Notes under the pieces: model-generated
The model's database searches: none
What the model was told of the DNA's origin: nothing
What the model saw: the letters and a program-made list of their open reading frames with translations, nothing else
Position numbers and translations under genes: made by a program
Shown: in pieces, positions 60,539 to 64,000 of the stretch
How positions within the stretch are numbered: the stretch's first letter is position 1
Layout: each line of letters starts with the position of its first letter
Assembly (NCBI GenBank): GCA_964434105.1
Contig: CAYSTJ010000007.1
Location: 1-64,000 of the forward strand
From: CAYNST01 sp964434105
GTDB taxonomy: Bacteria > Pseudomonadota > Gammaproteobacteria > Pseudomonadales > Cellvibrionaceae
Length of the DNA stretch: 64,000 nt
Direction: 5' to 3'

Positions 60539-62989
60539 TTAGCGAATATTGATAATGGTCTGGGTGATCTGGTCGGCGGATTCAATGGTTTTGGCATTTG
60601 CCTGAAAATTGCGCTGGGCGATAATCAGCCGGACCAGCTCCTCCGACAGGTCGACGTTGGACTCTTCCAGTGCGCCCGCCTGAACCATCCCCAGAGCGGC
60701 ACTGCCGGGCACACCGATATTGGGTGGGCCGGACTCGAAGTTTTCCGCCCACATGGTATCGCCAACCGGTTGCAATCCCTGTGAATTCCTGAAATCGGCC
60801 AGCGCCAGTTGCCCCAGGGTTTTTGATTCGCCGTTGGTAAACTGCGCGAATATTACGCCGTTGTCATCAATATTTATCCGTGACAGGCGACCCGTGGAAT
60901 AGCCATTCTGGGCGTTGTCATTAACAGAGAAATCGCTGCCAAACTGCGTAGTACCCGAAAAGTCGATAACGAAATTCGAGTTAACCGGTACCGTGGGAAT
61001 GTTGGTGGTTCCTCCCGCCAGCACATTCTGTGGACCCAGTGCGCCATTGGGATTACCATCGCTATCGCGCGGAATCCAGTTCGACACCAGAATATTATCC
61101 GAGTAGTTTCGATCCAGCGAACCGTCTTCATTGAACCGCAGGTTATAGGATGCCATGGTAGGCATTGTGTTCTGTGGCGGCGGTAAATTTGTATCTGGAT
61201 CACCGACGTCATAGCCATCAACCTGAATGTACATGGTCCACTCATTCGATGCTGTTGTCGGGTCATTGGGGTCGTATGGTTGCCTGACGAAATATTGCGT
61301 CATTACATGCGAGTTACCCAGGCTGTCGTAAATCGGCAGCGAGGTAGCCGAGTTATAGGTATTCTGATCTGTGGGGTCAAATGCATTGAGCGTGACGTCG
61401 GTAAATGCGGTACTGGTTAATGGGCCAAAAAGGCCGATCGATGGCGGATTGGCGTTCTGGGCGGCGTAACCTTCGCTCAGCACAATATCAATGCTGCCGC
61501 CCACCACCACGGTGTTGCCTTCTGCCGCAATTGCACTGGCATTATTCAATGTATTGTTCAGGTCCACTTCCAGAATTTCCGGGGGCGCGGCCGGGTTGCC
61601 AAGCACGCCCAGGCTGTCGCCGTCATCGACGCTGCTGATTGCCACCTTCATGTCGTCGCCGACGGCCGAGTGCAACACGAGGTCGCCGCTATCCAGATCC
61701 AGTGTGGCGGTAATGCCGGGCAAAACCGTATTGCTGTAGGTATTAATCTGGTTACCCAGTGCCTGCAGGGTCGGCGCCTCCATGGTCACGCCGTTGACTT
61801 TGACCTGCAGGTTACCATTGGCGTTATTGTATTGACTGGCCAAAAACCGCAAATTGGTATTGGCCGACGCCGACACACCCGTCATGGCATTCAGTTCGGA
61901 GGCCACCCGCGCAGCAGATGCCCCCGCGTCGGAGGTATAGCGAACAACATTGCCATCGGGCCCTACAATATCGATTGACTGGGCCGGGTAGTTATTGTTC
62001 GCCGCGGGTTCGCCCGGTACGGAGGGTACGTTCATGGGCAACCCCAGTGCATTGGTGTCGCCACTACCATTCAACAGTCGAATCTGTGACGCCTCCCCGC
62101 TCTGCAGGGCGGCGAACTCCAGTCGATAATTACCGCCACCGGCATCAACTGCGGACGCGACCACATCAATGGGGGTTGCCGGCGGTTCGGGCGCAAACAG
62201 CTGTGCGTTAATTGCGCCGGCCAGGGTCCTCAGATCATTGAATGTGTTAATGGTGGCGGGCACACCCGACGCCGTATTCAGCTGTATAGGGACCGTCCCG
62301 TTATTGCCACCACCGGCCGTCAGCTCCACATCAAATGCAACCGTACCGGTGCTGAAGTCGAGGCCCGCCAGGGGCAGGGTAAAGTTGGCTGGCGGCGTCA
62401 GCCGGGTGGTGGTATTCGATTCAAGTCCAACCCGGGTTACGCCGACGGCATTCCCTTCCGTTGAAAAGGCCCGCCCTGTAGACTGTAATATTGGCGCCGT
62501 GGCGTCAAGGTTCAGCAGAGACTCGACGCGCGTCGTCCCCCGGGGCGCCTGATTGCCGGTATTAATTCGCATGTCGCCCTGTAACCCGCTGATGTTGCCA
62601 AGATCGTCTGCGGGGAAGCCCTGCAGACGTGCGCCCATGTTGTTGACTATGTAGCCGCGGTCATCCCGCCCGAAGGTTCCGGCCCGGGTATACATTTGTT
62701 CACCATTCTGTTGAACCACGAAGAATCCGTTCCCGCTGATAGCGAGATCGAGATCGTTTTCGGTGAAGTTGGTACTGCCCTGGGAAAACTGCTGGGCGAC
62801 ATTCTGCAGCCGAACACCGTTGCCGATCTGATTGCTTCCGGACCCCAACACGGAGGTCGCATACAAATCTCCGAATTCTCCCCGGGAGCTTTTAAATCCC
62901 GTCGTTGATGCGTTGGCAATATTATTGCCAGTAATGGATAGATCACTGGACGCGGACCGGATACCGCTAAGTGCTGTGTTAAACGGCAT
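60539..62989 (-). CDS. flgE: Flagellar hook protein FlgE (very large)
   Basis: FlgE polymerises into the hook. Its 816 residues are about double E. coli FlgE (402). The N-terminal D0 region is canonical (MPFNTALSGIRSASSDLSIT, then ANASTTGFKSSRGEFGD), as are the C-terminal SNVDLSEELVRLIIAQRNFQ and final helix. The enlarged centre (about 170-620) is rich in Asn, Thr, Ala and Gly and likely forms extra surface domains. AGGAGA precedes the ATG. It lies 57 bases after flgD. Confidence 0.96.
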   Translation of the reverse strand: MPFNTALSGIRSASSDLSITGNNIANASTTGFKSSRGEFGDLYATSVLGSGSNQIGNGVRLQNVAQQFSQGSTNFTENDLDLAISGNGFFVVQQNGEQMYTRAGTFGRDDRGYIVNNMGARLQGFPADDLGNISGLQGDMRINTGNQAPRGTTRVESLLNLDATAPILQSTGRAFSTEGNAVGVTRVGLESNTTTRLTPPANFTLPLAGLDFSTGTVAFDVELTAGGGNNGTVPIQLNTASGVPATINTFNDLRTLAGAINAQLFAPEPPATPIDVVASAVDAGGGNYRLEFAALQSGEASQIRLLNGSGDTNALGLPMNVPSVPGEPAANNNYPAQSIDIVGPDGNVVRYTSDAGASAARVASELNAMTGVSASANTNLRFLASQYNNANGNLQVKVNGVTMEAPTLQALGNQINTYSNTVLPGITATLDLDSGDLVLHSAVGDDMKVAISSVDDGDSLGVLGNPAAPPEILEVDLNNTLNNASAIAAEGNTVVVGGSIDIVLSEGYAAQNANPPSIGLFGPLTSTAFTDVTLNAFDPTDQNTYNSATSLPIYDSLGNSHVMTQYFVRQPYDPNDPTTASNEWTMYIQVDGYDVGDPDTNLPPPQNTMPTMASYNLRFNEDGSLDRNYSDNILVSNWIPRDSDGNPNGALGPQNVLAGGTTNIPTVPVNSNFVIDFSGTTQFGSDFSVNDNAQNGYSTGRLSRINIDDNGVIFAQFTNGESKTLGQLALADFRNSQGLQPVGDTMWAENFESGPPNIGVPGSAALGMVQAGALEESNVDLSEELVRLIIAQRNFQANAKTIESADQITQTIINIR

Positions 62990-63046
62990 ATAAATCTCCT
63001 GTAGAACTGCTCATCATATAATCTTCCGGCACGCCGGCGCTTTTTA

Positions 63047-63763
63047 CTATTCGTTAAACTGTTTGACATCGGACAGCCTGACTGACCCGGCACCCGCCAG
63101 GTTCAGAAGCAATCCGCCCTGTGCCCCGATGGTGACACTATTGACATTGGCACTGAGACTGGTTTCCAGCTGCGTCGGTTCGCCATCAATTGAAGCCGTC
63201 ACCACAAACCGGTACTCCCCCGGAGGAAGTCCGTTGTCGTGCCTGCTTTGCCAATCCATTTGACTGCCGTTTACTTCCATGCTCCGGCCATCCCAGCGAA
63301 ACCCGACCTGCCCTGCCTGCTGTGGGCCAAACTGGACCTGCTCGACCAGGTCACCGCCCTTGTTGAAAATATCCAGATTGACGCTGCCTGTACTGGCCGG
63401 TACATCGATCAGCGCATTTACAGCACCCTGGTCTTCCAGCCGGGTAGATTCCGCCGGCACTGTGACTGACCGCCCGACCAGGCTCGACGCCTGCAAGGCC
63501 TGATTCCCGACAAAGCTTTTGGTGAAAGCGTCGAAATTATTATTGAGCGTATCCAGGCTCTCCACGGAACTGAATTGTGCCAGCTGCGCAATAAAGTCCG
63601 AGTTCTCCTGCGGTGATAACGGGTCCTGGTTTTCCAGCTGGGTAATCATCAACTTTAGAAAGGCTTTTTGCCCCAGCTCTTCGGCTTCTTTTTTCTCTGT
63701 CGGATACTTCTGGGTAACAGACAGGTCATTCATGTAGCTGTTGCCGGTAATCGAATCTGTCAT
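63047..63763 (-). CDS. flgD: Flagellar hook assembly scaffold FlgD
   Basis: FlgD is the hook cap that guides FlgE polymerisation and is later discarded. The 238 residues have the conserved N-terminal segment (KAFLKLMITQLENQDPLSPQ within about 33-53) and a C-terminal FlgD Tudor-like/Ig-like part (about 95-235). Size fits E. coli (231). It lies between flgC and flgE. Confidence 0.96.
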   Translation of the reverse strand: MTDSITGNSYMNDLSVTQKYPTEKKEAEELGQKAFLKLMITQLENQDPLSPQENSDFIAQLAQFSSVESLDTLNNNFDAFTKSFVGNQALQASSLVGRSVTVPAESTRLEDQGAVNALIDVPASTGSVNLDIFNKGGDLVEQVQFGPQQAGQVGFRWDGRSMEVNGSQMDWQSRHDNGLPPGEYRFVVTASIDGEPTQLETSLSANVNSVTIGAQGGLLLNLAGAGSVRLSDVKQFNE

Positions 63764-63788
63764 AAATCAGCCCTGCCTGTTCAGCCGC

Positions 63789-64000
63789 CTATTGGCCCAA
63801 GGTTAAAACACGTTGAATCATCTGTTTTGCCGAGTTCATCATTTCCACATTCACCTGAAACGACCGGGTGGCGGAAATCATGTTGGTCATCTCTTCCACA
63901 ATATTCACATTGGGGTAGAAGACGTAACCGTTCTCGTCCGCCAATGGATTATCCGGCTCGAAACGCTGCTGTAATGGTGCGTCACTTTCGACAATACCGG
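63789..64000 (-). CDS. flgC: Flagellar proximal rod protein FlgC, C-terminal part (cut by window edge)
   Basis: Translating the minus strand from the window edge gives the last 69-70 residues of FlgC, including ENGYVFYPNVNIVEEMTNM, ISATRSFQVNVEMMNSAKQM and a terminal IQRVLTLGQ before the TAG stop. The conserved YPNVN and C-terminal D0 helix identify it. The rest, with flgB, lies outside the window. It precedes flgD. Confidence 0.95.
   Translation of the reverse strand, partial: GIVESDAPLQQRFEPDNPLADENGYVFYPNVNIVEEMTNMISATRSFQVNVEMMNSAKQMIQRVLTLGQ

Noticed and set aside
1..64000. CRISPR array, prophage, transposase or defence genes
   Set aside because: No regularly spaced direct repeats and no product with those signatures was seen on either strand.

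Overview
This window comes from a gammaproteobacterium whose gene order resembles Pseudomonas and related marine lineages (Pseudomonadales/Cellvibrionales-like); I cannot name the genus. The evidence is the conserved runs nadB / rpoE(algU)-rseA(mucA)-rseB(mucB), leuC-leuD-leuB-asd-fimV-truA-trpF-accD-folC-dedD-cvpA-purF-metZ, aroC with an MFS gene and prmB, and a full distal flagellar run flgC to fliD. Nearly all genes lie on the minus strand. Only nadB, a tRNA-Arg gene, mgsA, a LysR gene, an outer-membrane barrel gene and folE are on the plus strand.

Layout. 1-4.5 kb: the sigma-E envelope-stress operon, divergent from nadB. 4.5-5.3 kb: a gene-poor stretch with two repeat elements and tRNA-Arg(ACG). 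5.3-9.8 kb: mgsA and a MoxR / DUF58 / TgpA transglutaminase operon. 9.9-28 kb: a long biosynthetic block for methionine, purine, folate, fatty acid, tryptophan and leucine, plus truA, fimV and asd. 28-43.3 kb: a LysR regulator, a barrel protein, a six-cysteine secreted protein, an MFS transporter, aroC, prmB, folE, DUF4892, sixA, DUF4389, gpsA, htpG and a three-gene lipoprotein / FHA membrane protein / trypsin-like protease cassette. 43.3-64 kb: fliD, flaG, two flagellins, flgL, flgK, flgJ, flgI, flgH, flgG, flgF, flgE, flgD and the end of flgC.

Regulation readable in the sequence: a sigma-E-type promoter before rpoE, a sigma-32 promoter before htpG, sigma-28 promoters before fliD and the first flagellin, and a sigma-54 promoter before the second flagellin. 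The flagellins therefore appear to be split between the middle and late tiers of the flagellar hierarchy. The axial proteins FlgE, FlgK, FlgL and FliD are all much larger than in enterics, which suggests elaborate surface-exposed inserts.

The most interesting non-coding signals are dispersed repeats: a 20-22 bp sequence found three times just after stop codons in the same orientation; a second MITE-like family with inverted ends; and 42 bp inverted repeats (40/42 identical) that bracket the fliD-flaG-fliC1-fliC2 block, one side of which abuts a 100-N assembly gap. The least explained gene set is the protease/FHA/lipoprotein cassette. I found no CRISPR array, prophage, transposase or defence island, and nothing that I can call a wholly new system with confidence.
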